Below the pieces are notes generated by a model. The model did not search any database and was not told the origin of the DNA. It saw nothing but the letters and a program-made list of their open reading frames with translations. Below, one piece after another: positions 49,922 through 60,330 of a stretch of DNA of 64,000 bases. This DNA is from Betaproteobacteria bacterium (GTDB lineage: Bacteria > Pseudomonadota > Gammaproteobacteria > Burkholderiales > SG8-39): NCBI GenBank assembly GCA_004297625.1, contig SCTY01000070.1, positions 44,910 to 108,909 of the forward strand, read 5' to 3'. Position numbers and translations under genes: made by a program. Within the stretch, counting starts at the first letter, position 1; each line of letters starts with the position of its first letter.

Positions 49922-50724
49922 CTGGAATCCTGGTCCTTGAGGCTGTAGATCGCGCGCAGCTCTATGCTGAACTGCCTGCCGCGCAGCGCGGGCGGAATTT
50001 GCACCAGCGGCTTCGCGCGCTTGAACATCTCGAGGGCCTGCTGGTCGAGCACGTCGTAGCCCGAGCTCGACTTGACGCTCAGCGCCGAAATCATGCCGTT
50101 CGCGCCGATCGCCATGCGCACCACCACGTCGCCTTCCCAGTTGTTGTCCATCGCGACGCGCGGATAGCGCTTGTATTTCCGGGCTGCGCTGATGAGCTGG
50201 AGGCGATACTGGGCGAGCGAGCCGGCGTCGAACGTCTCTGCGCTCGGCGAAGCAGGCCCGGGGCTCGGCTCGACCCTGGCAACCGCAGGACCCGACGGCG
50301 CAGCCGCGGGTGCGGTGCCCGTTGCAGCACCTGAAGGGGATGTTTGCGCTTCGGCTTCCGGCAACGCGGCGCTCGGTTGCGGCACCGTCGCCGGCGCTTT
50401 TGTCGCCGGCTTTGCAAGCGGACGCGGTTTGGCAGCCGGGGATGGCTTCACCGCAGCGGCTGGCGTCTCCCGCGCCTGCCGCTTTTCGTGTGTCTCAGGT
50501 TCCGGTCTCCGCGGCGCCGTCAACTCGGGTTGCGGCGCCGGAGCCGGCGCCGCAGGAGCCGCAGGCTGCGCGAGGCGCGCGACGATCGGCCCGGGCGCCG
50601 CCGGCTGGCCGGCCGGCTCGTGAAACGCATTGAAACCGAAGAGCAGCGCGCCGTGCAGCGCGATCGACAAGAGCAGAGCGTAATGGAATGCCCGATCCTG
50701 GTCGTTGTACATGACCGCGCTCAT
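49918..50724 (-). CDS. TonB-family energy-transducing protein
   Basis: 268 aa. A single N-terminal membrane helix (ALLLSIALHGALLFGF), a long Pro/Ala/Lys linker (40-175), and a C-terminal TonB domain (YKRYPRVAMDNNWEGDVVVR). It would couple the proton motive force to outer-membrane receptors but no exbB/exbD genes are present. ATG 50712 is an alternative start. The stop lies in the CTAG shared with the NlpC/P60 gene. Confidence 0.85.
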   Translation of the reverse strand: MSAVMYNDQDRAFHYALLLSIALHGALLFGFNAFHEPAGQPAAPGPIVARLAQPAAPAAPAPAPQPELTAPRRPEPETHEKRQARETPAAAVKPSPAAKPRPLAKPATKAPATVPQPSAALPEAEAQTSPSGAATGTAPAAAPSGPAVARVEPSPGPASPSAETFDAGSLAQYRLQLISAARKYKRYPRVAMDNNWEGDVVVRMAIGANGMISALSVKSSSGYDVLDQQALEMFKRAKPLVQIPPALRGRQFSIELRAIYSLKDQDSS

Positions 50725-50756
50725 CGGAGCCGGTCAATATAGCACCGGGGCGCCGA

Positions 50757-53078
50757 TCAGCTTCGGCGCAGGGTGCGCCACACTTTTTCCGGCGTCAGCG
50801 GCATGTCGAGGTGCGTGACGCCCTTGTCGTGCAGCGCATCCAGCACGGCATGCACCACGGCCGGCGCGGCGCCGATCGTTCCAAGCTCGCCGCAGCCCTT
50901 TACGCCGAGGAGATTGGTCTTGCACGGCACGCTTTCGTCGAACGACGCGTGCATCGGCGGCAGCTGGTCGGCGCGCGGAATGCAGTAATCCATCAGCGAG
51001 CCCGTGAGCAGCTGCCCGCTCTGCGAGTCGTAGACGGCTTCCTCATAGAGCGCCTGGCCCGCGCCTTGCGCGATGCCGCCATGGATCTGGCCTTCGACGA
51101 TCGTGCGGTTGATGATGCGGCCGATATCGTCGACGCTGACCACGCTCGCGAGCTCGACTCCTCCGGTATCCGGATCGATCTCCACTTCGCAAACTTGCGC
51201 GCCGTTGGGCCACGAAGGCGTCGACGGCGTCTGGGTCGCTGAAACCCGGATCACGCGCGCGGGCTGGCGCGCGGCGAGCCCGGCGAGATCGATTGTGCGG
51301 TCGGTGCCGCCGATGCGCAAATGGCCGTCGTGAAATTCGATGTCGGAGGGCGCGGCCTCGAGAGCGTCGGCGGCAAGCTCGCGCGCGCGCGCAATCATTT
51401 TGTGGCCCGCTGCGGCGACCGCCGAGCCGCCGACGAACGCGGAACGCGAGCCGACGCTCCCCACGCCGTTCGCTCGATCGGTATCGCCTTGAACGATGCG
51501 CACCTTGGCCGGATCGACGCCGAGAATTTCCGTGACGAGCTGCGTATAGCTGGTTTCCAGTCCCTGGCCCATCGCCTGAGTGCCTGAGAACACCGTCACC
51601 GTGCCGTCGGCGGAGATCTCGATATCGACCGTCTCGGTCGGGATCGCCCCCGTCCACTCCAGGTAGACCGAGAGGCCGCGGCCGCGCAGCCGGCCGCGTT
51701 GGCGCGACTGCTCGCGCCGGCGCGCGAAGCCGTTCCAGTCCGCCGCCGCAAGCGCCTGCTCGAGCATGCGGGCGAAATCGCCGCTGTCGTAGACGTCCCC
51801 GAGGTGCGTGCGATGCGGCATTTCCGAGGGCGCGATGAGATTGCGCCTGCGCAGCTCGGCCGGATCGAGGCGCATCTCGCGCGCCGCCTTTTCCACCAGC
51901 CGCTCCATGAGGAAGTTCGCCTCCGGCCGGCCCGCGCCGCGATAGGCGCCGGTCGCCATCGTATGAGTGAGCACCGCCTTGACGCGGTAATGCACCGCCG
52001 GAATGCGGTACACCGTGGTCTGCACTTTCGGCCCGAGCGAGAGCGGAATGATCGCGGAGGACCCGACCGGCACGGCGCCGATATTGCCGAGCACCTCGGT
52101 GCGCAGCGCAAGGATGCGCCCGTCGCGGTCCAACGCGAGGCTCGCTTTGCAGTGCTGGTCGCGGCCCATGTGCGCCGCAAGGAATTCTTCGCTCCGCTCG
52201 CCGCGCCAGCGGACAGGGCGGCGCAGCGCGCGCGCGGCGTGGCACACCAGCACATCCTCGGGCGTGAGCCCGGTCTTCATGCCGAAGCCGCCGCCGATGT
52301 CGCCCACCCTCACGCGGAAGTCCTCGGGCTTCGTCTTGAACACCGCGCCGAGGAGCTCGCGTGCTCCCGTCGGCGTCTGGTTCTGGGTGTACAGCGTGGT
52401 GCGCCCGTCCCATACAGCGGCGCACGCGCGCGGCTCGAGGGCAACCGCCACTACGCGCTGATTGTGAAGCTCGAGCTCCGTCACGTGTTTCGCACCTGCG
52501 AACGCTTTCGCCACCGCGGCTGCGTCGCCATATTCCGCTTCGGCGGCAATGTTGCCGCTCGCCTGCGGCCAAACGAGCGGCGCGTCCGGGGCGACTGCGC
52601 GCCAGGCGTCCACCACGCACGGAAGCTCCTCGTAGGCAACTGGGACAAGCTCGGCAGCGTCCTGCGCTTGCGCGCGCGTCGCGGCCACCACTGCAGCGAC
52701 CGGCTGCCCGACGTAATAGACGACATCATCGGCGAGCGGCGTGCGCAGCGGCGCGGCCATCGGCGAGCCGTCCGCGCGCTTGAAAAGCGGCGGGAACGGT
52801 ATATGCCCTACGCCTTGCGCGCGCAGCTCGGTCATCGTCCAGGCGGCGATGACGCCGGGAGCCGCGCGGCAGCCGGAAAGATCCAGCGAAGAAATCCGGG
52901 CGTGCGCGTGCGGCGAGCGCAGCACCACCAGCCACGCCTGGTCGGGAAAATCGCGGTCGTCGCTAAATCGGCCCTTGCCGACGAGCAGGCGGTCGTCCTC
53001 GATGCGCTTCTGCGAGCGCGCCGCGCCGAAGCGCGCCGACGCAGGATCGAACTGGACTTGGAGTGTCGGTGCGCTCAT
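50757..53078 (-). CDS. Xanthine dehydrogenase/CoxL-family molybdopterin-binding subunit (orphan)
   Basis: 773 aa. Aldehyde-oxidase family: GDIGGGFGMK, ATGAYRGAGRPEAN (loop near Mo, aldehyde-oxidase rather than CO-dehydrogenase form), and the catalytic Glu in GVKGCGELGTIGAAP. It would hydroxylate an aldehyde or N-heterocycle. The usual FAD and 2Fe-2S subunits are not adjacent. The ATG is only 9 nt after the CCA end of tRNA-Ser, with no Shine-Dalgarno. Confidence 0.9.
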   Translation of the reverse strand: MSAPTLQVQFDPASARFGAARSQKRIEDDRLLVGKGRFSDDRDFPDQAWLVVLRSPHAHARISSLDLSGCRAAPGVIAAWTMTELRAQGVGHIPFPPLFKRADGSPMAAPLRTPLADDVVYYVGQPVAAVVAATRAQAQDAAELVPVAYEELPCVVDAWRAVAPDAPLVWPQASGNIAAEAEYGDAAAVAKAFAGAKHVTELELHNQRVVAVALEPRACAAVWDGRTTLYTQNQTPTGARELLGAVFKTKPEDFRVRVGDIGGGFGMKTGLTPEDVLVCHAARALRRPVRWRGERSEEFLAAHMGRDQHCKASLALDRDGRILALRTEVLGNIGAVPVGSSAIIPLSLGPKVQTTVYRIPAVHYRVKAVLTHTMATGAYRGAGRPEANFLMERLVEKAAREMRLDPAELRRRNLIAPSEMPHRTHLGDVYDSGDFARMLEQALAAADWNGFARRREQSRQRGRLRGRGLSVYLEWTGAIPTETVDIEISADGTVTVFSGTQAMGQGLETSYTQLVTEILGVDPAKVRIVQGDTDRANGVGSVGSRSAFVGGSAVAAAGHKMIARARELAADALEAAPSDIEFHDGHLRIGGTDRTIDLAGLAARQPARVIRVSATQTPSTPSWPNGAQVCEVEIDPDTGGVELASVVSVDDIGRIINRTIVEGQIHGGIAQGAGQALYEEAVYDSQSGQLLTGSLMDYCIPRADQLPPMHASFDESVPCKTNLLGVKGCGELGTIGAAPAVVHAVLDALHDKGVTHLDMPLTPEKVWRTLRRS

Positions 53079-53087
53079 TCAGGGAAT

Positions 53088-53177
53088 TGGCGGAGAGAGA
53101 GGGATTCGAACCCCCGGTACGGCAAGCCGTACAACAGATTTCGAGTCTGCCCCGTTCGACCACTCCGGCATCTCTCC
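53088..53177 (-). tRNA. tRNA-Ser (anticodon CGA)
   Basis: 90 nt including an encoded CCA. Acceptor GGAGAGA pairs with TCTCTCC, the anticodon stem-loop CAGACTCGAAATCTG gives CGA (reads UCG), the long variable arm GTACGGCTTGCCGTAC is typical of tRNA-Ser, and GGTTCGAATCC forms the T arm. It lies 36 bp downstream of serS on the same strand. Confidence 0.97.
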
Positions 53178-53213
53178 GCGGGCTACGGGGAAAAAAGGCG
53201 AGGGCGAATTCTA

Positions 53214-54490
<1,277 letters not shown>

Positions 54491-54494
<4 letters not shown>

Positions 54495-55753
54495 TTGCGG
54501 TTTCTCAACTCCTCGAGCTTCTCGCGAATCCTCGCCTCGAGGCCGCGGTCGGTAGGCTGGTACCAACGCACGGGCGCCATGCCCTCGGGCAGATAGTTCT
54601 CGCCTGCGGCGTAGGCGCCTTCCTCGTCGTGGGCGTAGCGATAGCCTTTCCCGTAGCCCAGCTCCTTCATGAGACGCGTCGGCGCGTTTCTCAGATGCAT
54701 GGGCACCGGCCGGGTTCCATCCTGGGACACGAAAGCGCGGGCGGCATTATAGGCCTCGTATACGGCGTTCGATTTCGCGGCGGCGGCAAGATAAAGCACC
54801 GCTTGCGCGAGCGCGAGCTCGCCTTCCGGGGACCCGAGACGCTCGTAAGTCTCGCAGGCGTCGAGCGCGATTCTCAATCCGCGCGGATCCGCGAGCCCGA
54901 TGTCTTCCACCGCCATGCGCACCACCCGGCGCCCGATGTACAGCGGGTCCGCGCCGCCGTCCAGCATGCGCACCATCCAGTACAGCGCGGCGTCGGGATC
55001 GGATCCGCGCACCGCCTTGTGCAGCGCCGATATCTGGTCGTAGAACTGCTCGCCGCCCTTATCGAAGCGCCTGAGGTTCTGCGCGAGCACCCGCTCCACG
55101 AGAGCGCCGTCAACCGCCTGCGCGCCGCTGTTCATCAGGATTTCGACCGCGTTCAAAAGGCGGCGCGCATCGCCGTCGGCGAAGCCGATGAGCCGCGCTT
55201 TCGCATCGTCGTCGGCGCGCAGCCCCGTGCGCTCGAGCAGCACGCCGAGGTCTTCGGCGCCGAGCGGCTCGAGCACATACACGCTCGCGCGGGAGAGCAA
55301 CGCGCTATTGACCTCGAAGGAAGGGTTCTCCGTGGTGGCGCCGACGAAGGTGATGAGGCCGCGCTCGACGTAGGGGAGGAAGGCGTCCTGCTGCGCCTTG
55401 TTGAAGCGATGCACTTCGTCGACGAACAGGATCGTGCGCCGGCCCGAGCGCAGGAGGTCGGCCTCTGCGGCTTGCACTGCCTCGCGGATGTCCTTGACGC
55501 CGGAGAACACCGCCGAGAGGGCAATGAACTCGGCATCGAACGTCGTGGCCATGAGGCGCGCGAGCGTGGTCTTGCCGGAGCCCGGCGGGCCCCAAAGGAT
55601 CATCGAGTGCGGCTTGCCCGACTCGAACGCGAGGCGTAGCGGCTTTCCGGGGCCGAGAAGGTGGCGCTGCCCGACGACGTCATCGATCGACTTGGGCCGC
55701 AGCGCTTCGGCAAGCGGAGCGGCGGGCTCGGGCTTGCCGAAAAGATCGCTCAC
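54491..55753 (-). CDS. rarA: Replication-associated recombination protein RarA (MgsA)
   Basis: 420 aa with a GTG start overlapping the lolA stop. AAA+ ATPase: Walker A GPPGSGKTTLAR, Walker B ILFVDEVHRFNKAQ, sensor 1 GATTENPSFEVN and arginine finger region SRASVYVLEPL. The C-terminal RarA domain has DPDAALYWMVRMLDGGADPL and ARAFVSQDGTRPVPMHLRNA. It acts at stalled replication forks. Confidence 0.95.
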
Positions 55754-56358
55754 CTTTCTCCCAGGACGTCGACGCCTTTCGGTGGCTCGAAGCGGAACTC
55801 GGCGGCCTCGATTTTCGGGTTGCGCTGCAGGTTCTGGAACCGAAGCACGGTCGTGTGCCCGAAGTTGTCCACGAGCTCCATGGCTTCGACGCCGCCGCTG
55901 CCGAATCCCATGCGGATGCGCTCGAATCCGGCTTCGCGCTCCTTCGGCGTCGCTTCCAGCCATTCGAGGCCGTCGCGCTGCCCCGCATCGCGCAGGTCGA
56001 ATGCCGCTTCCACGTCGCTCGCTCCGGCAAGCAGCGCGGCGGGCGTGGAACCGAGCGCCTTGGAGAGCCTGCGCACCGTCACCTGGTTGAGATCGCGATC
56101 GTAAATCCATACGCGCTCGCCGTCGCCTACGATGACCTGGTCGACCGGCTTCGCGTAAGTCCAGCGAAAGCGCCCGGGGCGCAGGAATACGAAGCTGCCT
56201 TTCGATTCCTGCATCAGCTTGCCGTCCCGGCCGTAGACCTTCTGCTCGAAATTGGCCCGGGCAGACTGCGTCGTGCGCAGGAAGCTCTGGAAGCGCTCCA
56301 GGCCGGAGGCTTGAGCGCCCAACGCAAAAAAGCACGCTAGAAGGATGAGGAACCGCAT
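55750..56358 (-). CDS. lolA: Outer-membrane lipoprotein carrier LolA
   Basis: 202 aa. Signal peptide RFLILLACFFALGAQAS, then the LolA core with FEQKVYGRDGKLMQESKGSF, VFLRPGRFRWTYAKPVDQVI and GDGERVWIYDRDLNQVTVRR. It carries lipoproteins across the periplasm from LolCD(E) to LolB. It sits between ftsK and rarA, the conserved order. Confidence 0.95.
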   Translation of the reverse strand: MRFLILLACFFALGAQASGLERFQSFLRTTQSARANFEQKVYGRDGKLMQESKGSFVFLRPGRFRWTYAKPVDQVIVGDGERVWIYDRDLNQVTVRRLSKALGSTPAALLAGASDVEAAFDLRDAGQRDGLEWLEATPKEREAGFERIRMGFGSGGVEAMELVDNFGHTTVLRFQNLQRNPKIEAAEFRFEPPKGVDVLGER

Positions 56359-56368
56359 CGAGCGACGG

Positions 56369-58645
56369 TTACTCCGCCTTGGCGGGAACCAGGACCTCGC
56401 GATTGCCGTTGGATTGCATCGCCGACACCATTCCCGCCCGCTCCATATCTTCGATAAGGCGCGCAGCGCGGTTATAGCCGATGCGCAGATGGCGCTGCAC
56501 CAGCGAGATCGAAGGCCGGCGCGTGCGCAGTACGATCTCCACCGCCTGATCGTAGAGCGGATCCTTCTCGCCGGAAAGCTCGCCCGCGCCCGCCCCGGTC
56601 GCCGCGTCCTCAGGGGCGGCTGGCTCGAGCACTGCGCCCAAATAGTCGGGCGCGGCCAGCGATTTCAAGTGCTCGACGACCTTGTGCACCTCGTGGTCTG
56701 CCACGAAAGCGCCGTGCACGCGCTGCGGCAGCCCGGTTCCGGGCGGCAGATAGAGCATGTCGCCCGAACCTAGCAGCGCCTCAGCACCCGACTGATCCAG
56801 GATCGTGCGCGAGTCCACTTTGGACGACACCTGGAAAGCAATGCGCGCGGGAATGTTCGCTTTGATGAGTCCCGTGATGACGTCCACGGAAGGCCGCTGG
56901 GTCGCGAGCACGAGGTGGATGCCCGCAGCTCTTGCCTTCTGGGCGAGGCGCGCGATCAGTTCTTCCACCTTCTTGCCGACCACCATCATGAGGTCGGCGA
57001 GCTCGTCGATCACCACCACGATATGGGCCAGCGGCTTCAACGGCTGCGGCTCACCCGTGTCCACGGTGAACGGATCCTCGAGCTTGCGACCCTGCTTTTC
57101 CGCCTCGGCGACCTTGTGGTTGAAGCCCGAGAGATTGCGCACGCCCAACCAGTTCATGAGCTTGTAGCGGCGATCCATCTCGGCCACGCACCAGCCCAGG
57201 GCATTGGTCGCCTGCTTCATGTCGGTCACCACCGGCGCGAGCAGGTGCGGAATGTCCTGATAGACGGAAAGCTCGAGCATCTTCGGATCGATGAGGATCA
57301 GCCTTACCTGACGCAGCTCCGACTTGTAGAGCAACGACAGGATCATCGCGTTCAACGCGACCGATTTGCCAGACCCGGTCGTGCCGGCGACCAGCAAGTG
57401 CGGCATCCGGGTAAGGTCGGCGACGACCGGATTACCGGCGATGTCCTTGCCGAGCGCGAGCGTGAGCGGCGAATGCAGCGCGTGATAGGCCTCCGAGCTG
57501 AGAATCTCCGTAAGCCGCACGGTCTGGCGATGCGGATTGGGAATTTCCAGCCCCATGCATGACTTGCCCGGAATGGTCTCCACCACCCGGATCGACACGA
57601 CTGACAATGCGCGCGCGAGGTCTTTCACCAGGTGCACGATCTGGCTGCCCTTCACGCCCACCGCCGGCTCGATCTCGTAGCGGGTGATGACCGGCCCGGG
57701 GTAGGCGGCGAGCACCTTCACCGCGACTCCGAAATCCGAGAGCTTCTTCTCTATCAGGCGGGAGGTGAATTCGAGCGTCTCGGCGCTGACGAGGTCGCCT
57801 TCGTGTTTCGCCTCATCGAGGAGCTTGAGCGGCGGCAGCGGCGTATCCGGCAGCTCTTCGAAAAGCGTCGCCTGCTTTTCCTTGTGAACCCGCTCGGATT
57901 TCTTGATCTCGATAATAGGCGGCTCGATCCGTAGCGGAGGATGCTCCTCCTCGCGCCGCTTTTCGGTCGCCACGATGAAATCACGCTCCTCGCGCGCGAT
58001 CTCCCCGAGCTTGCGATCGCGCCGGCGTTCCCAGGCCCCCAGCGCGAGTCCCCACCCCGCCTCGAGCCCATGTCCCACCCTCTCCGAGACGGCGAGCCAC
58101 GAGATCCCGGTGAACAGGCTGAACCCCACCGCGGCGAGCGTCAGCAAGAGAAGCGTGGCGCCGGTGAATCCCAGCGCACCGGCAATCATGCCGGCCATTG
58201 CGTCGCCGAGCAGCCCGCCGGGCGCAAGCGGCAGCTCGACCGCGAGACTGTGAAGGCGCAGGCGCTCGAGCGCCGTGCTCGAGATCAGTAATACAAGGAA
58301 CCCGGTAAAGGCGAGCGCCAATGGCCGGCGGTCGATGAGCGCAGTTCCGTCCAGTCGGCGGTACCCCCAGACGACGATGTAAGCGCACAGCGCGACCCAC
58401 CAGTAGGCGGAAACGCCGAACAGGTACAGGAGGAGATCGGCAAGCCAGGCGCCCACCACGCCACCGGCGTTGCGCGCCACCGCATTGGTCGCGCTATGCG
58501 ACCATCCGGGATCTGCGCGATTGAATGTGGCGAAAATGAGGACCAGGTAGACGGCCAGAGCCACGAGCACCAGCCATTTCGCCTCACGCAGCAGTCCCGC
58601 GAGCTTTGCGGGAAGGGGGGCTACGGTTTTTTCTGCTGCGCCCAT
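56369..58645 (-). CDS. ftsK: DNA translocase FtsK
   Basis: 758 aa. Four N-terminal membrane helices (residues about 20-190), a short linker, motor domain with Walker A GTTGSGKS and Walker B VVVIDELADLMMV, and a C-terminal winged-helix gamma domain (RRPSISLVQRHLRIGYNRAA) that reads KOPS sites. It pumps chromosome ends during division and activates XerCD. The linker is short compared with E. coli. Confidence 0.95.
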   Translation of the reverse strand: MGAAEKTVAPLPAKLAGLLREAKWLVLVALAVYLVLIFATFNRADPGWSHSATNAVARNAGGVVGAWLADLLLYLFGVSAYWWVALCAYIVVWGYRRLDGTALIDRRPLALAFTGFLVLLISSTALERLRLHSLAVELPLAPGGLLGDAMAGMIAGALGFTGATLLLLTLAAVGFSLFTGISWLAVSERVGHGLEAGWGLALGAWERRRDRKLGEIAREERDFIVATEKRREEEHPPLRIEPPIIEIKKSERVHKEKQATLFEELPDTPLPPLKLLDEAKHEGDLVSAETLEFTSRLIEKKLSDFGVAVKVLAAYPGPVITRYEIEPAVGVKGSQIVHLVKDLARALSVVSIRVVETIPGKSCMGLEIPNPHRQTVRLTEILSSEAYHALHSPLTLALGKDIAGNPVVADLTRMPHLLVAGTTGSGKSVALNAMILSLLYKSELRQVRLILIDPKMLELSVYQDIPHLLAPVVTDMKQATNALGWCVAEMDRRYKLMNWLGVRNLSGFNHKVAEAEKQGRKLEDPFTVDTGEPQPLKPLAHIVVVIDELADLMMVVGKKVEELIARLAQKARAAGIHLVLATQRPSVDVITGLIKANIPARIAFQVSSKVDSRTILDQSGAEALLGSGDMLYLPPGTGLPQRVHGAFVADHEVHKVVEHLKSLAAPDYLGAVLEPAAPEDAATGAGAGELSGEKDPLYDQAVEIVLRTRRPSISLVQRHLRIGYNRAARLIEDMERAGMVSAMQSNGNREVLVPAKAE

Positions 58646-58680
58646 TGCACCAGTGAAGGTTCGGCGATTCTACCCCACAA

Positions 58681-58705
58681 ACAAAAACCCCCGCCGTAGC
58701 GGGGG
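58681..58705 (-). terminator. Rho-independent terminator
   Basis: A 7-bp stem (CCCCCGC 58688-58694, GCGGGGG 58699-58705; loop CGTA) is followed on the minus strand by TTTTTGT. It ends the FecR-gene transcript before ftsK. Confidence 0.9.
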
Positions 58706-58731
58706 CCGAGCTCCCTGAGCGACTTTTCTTC

Positions 58732-59451
58732 TTAACGCGTGATCACGCACTCCAGGCTTCTTCCGGCATTCACCACTGCACCGGCCATTACGGATTGTAT
58801 GAACGTGGCCGGTGGGGTGAATTGCAGTCCCGGATCGGTGGACAGGAAGAGTGGGCGCTGGTTGGCAGAGATGAGGCCGAACTGCCCGGCCGTCAATCCA
58901 AGCTCACCCTGCCCGTTGCTGACCACGACTTCGCCGTCAGCCACGCCGATATACACCGCCGGATCGAGCCGCCGGCAATCGGCACTCTGATCGCGGTTAT
59001 TCACGCAGTCGTCCGCCGAAAAAGTGGTGCCGCGGATGCCGACCGTAGCGGTGGCCGTCTCGAGCTGATATTTTTCTTTGCTGCGCTTGCCCACAAGCCC
59101 GGTCACCGCGCGCAGACCGCCTTTGACCAGCCGGTAGAGGAACGAATCATCCTCGGGCTTTTCTTCCGTGTATTTGAAGTTCTCGATCTTCACCGCGGTA
59201 TTGGGCTTCAAGGTGATTTGCGCGCCGTCGGTGAATTTGATTTGTGCGTAGCTGTCGCGCTCGGTGTTGATCGTGTCGCCGTTTTCGACCTGCGAGCGCT
59301 GCGAAAGAATCCGGATGGAGCCGTCTGCCTTGCGAACGGAAAGGGTTCCGGAAAGCTGCGTAACCTGGCCGGTGTTGCCGAAGGCGGCTGCCGAAAAGGC
59401 AGCGAATGCGAGCGCAAGTGAAATGCCGATGACTCTATGCTGTCGATTCAT
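58732..59451 (-). CDS. FecR-domain exported protein
   Basis: 239 aa. Signal peptide (IGISLALAFAAFSAAAFG), then a FecR-type domain: GQVTQLSGTLSV, IKFTDGAQITLKPNTAVKIE, TATATVGIRGTTFSADDC and VGVADG-like YIGVADGEVVVSNG. Unlike classic FecR anti-sigma proteins it has no membrane anchor or sigma partner. ATG 59449-59451 has GGGG-rich RBS. It follows the crp and haemagglutinin-like genes on the same strand and ends at a terminator, so a role with that exoprotein is plausible. Confidence 0.85.
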   Translation of the reverse strand: MNRQHRVIGISLALAFAAFSAAAFGNTGQVTQLSGTLSVRKADGSIRILSQRSQVENGDTINTERDSYAQIKFTDGAQITLKPNTAVKIENFKYTEEKPEDDSFLYRLVKGGLRAVTGLVGKRSKEKYQLETATATVGIRGTTFSADDCVNNRDQSADCRRLDPAVYIGVADGEVVVSNGQGELGLTAGQFGLISANQRPLFLSTDPGLQFTPPATFIQSVMAGAVVNAGRSLECVITR

Positions 59452-59584
59452 TGCTGCCCCTTTGCGCGCGGTACGGCGACCCGCCGATGATAGTCGCCGC
59501 TGCCCGACAGCTCCAGGAACTACTTCACGTGTAAGGCTTTTTGCCGAAAATGAAGCCAACGCCGCCAGCGGCGGACGTGGCTTA

Positions 59585-60253
59585 TTACTCGGGCAAGATG
59601 ATCGAGTCGCGAAGCACTATGTTCGAGCCGCGCATCTCGATATAGCCGCCCATCTGCAAATCCTTCATTACGCGGCTAACCATCTCCCTTGAAGCGCCGA
59701 TCATTTTCGCGATGTCCTGCTTGGGCAGGCGCTTGGTGACGATTTTCTCGCCGCCCACTGTCTCCGACATATCCAGGAGAAGGCGGGCAACGCGGCCATA
59801 GACATCCAGAAGCGCCAGGCTGCCGATCTTGCGGTCCGCCTCCCGAAGCCTGCGGACGAGGCCCCTCATCACGGCCATCGCCATATCGAAGTTCTCGGCC
59901 AGGCATTTCTTAAAATCGCGCTTCGAAACATAAAGAAGCTCGCACGCCTCTATGGCGACCACGCTGGCCGAGCGCGGCTCGTCGTCGATCAGTCCCATTT
60001 CGCCGAAAAATTCGCCCGGACCGAGAATCGTCAGGATCACTTCCTTGCCCTCGGCATCGCTCATCATCACCTTGAGACGCCCGGAGATGACGATATAGAG
60101 GGAGTCCGTCGGATCGCCGCCCGCCATCACGGTCGTCGATCGCGGGATGCTCTTCCGCGCAACCACCATCGCCAGCATTCTGAGCTGGTCTTCAGGAAAG
60201 CTGGAAAATAGCGGGACCGCCTTTAAGACCGCCGTCGAAACCATCGTGGCCAT
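59585..60253 (-). CDS. Crp/Fnr-family transcription regulator
   Basis: 222 aa. Cyclic-nucleotide-binding fold (GDPTDSLYIVISGRLKV, LGPGEFFGEMGLIDDEPRSA with the phosphate-binding cassette), long dimer helix, and HTH LPKQDIAKMIGASREMVSRV. It lacks the Fnr Cys cluster at the N-terminus. The GGGAGG RBS lies upstream. Probably controls the adjacent exoprotein/FecR genes, by location only. The 77-bp gap before it (60254-60330) shows no other feature. Confidence 0.92.
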   Translation of the reverse strand: MATMVSTAVLKAVPLFSSFPEDQLRMLAMVVARKSIPRSTTVMAGGDPTDSLYIVISGRLKVMMSDAEGKEVILTILGPGEFFGEMGLIDDEPRSASVVAIEACELLYVSKRDFKKCLAENFDMAMAVMRGLVRRLREADRKIGSLALLDVYGRVARLLLDMSETVGGEKIVTKRLPKQDIAKMIGASREMVSRVMKDLQMGGYIEMRGSNIVLRDSIILPE

Positions 60254-60330
60254 AACCGGGTTTTTCCTCCCTTAATTCTCGGGCTATGGTAGCAGAACTG
60301 ACTGAGAGCGGCGTCGCATTCCTGCCTGCC

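Noticed and set aside
53088..53177. Genomic island at tRNA-Ser
   Set aside because: No integrase, no direct repeat of the tRNA 3' end seen, and downstream genes have host-like composition.
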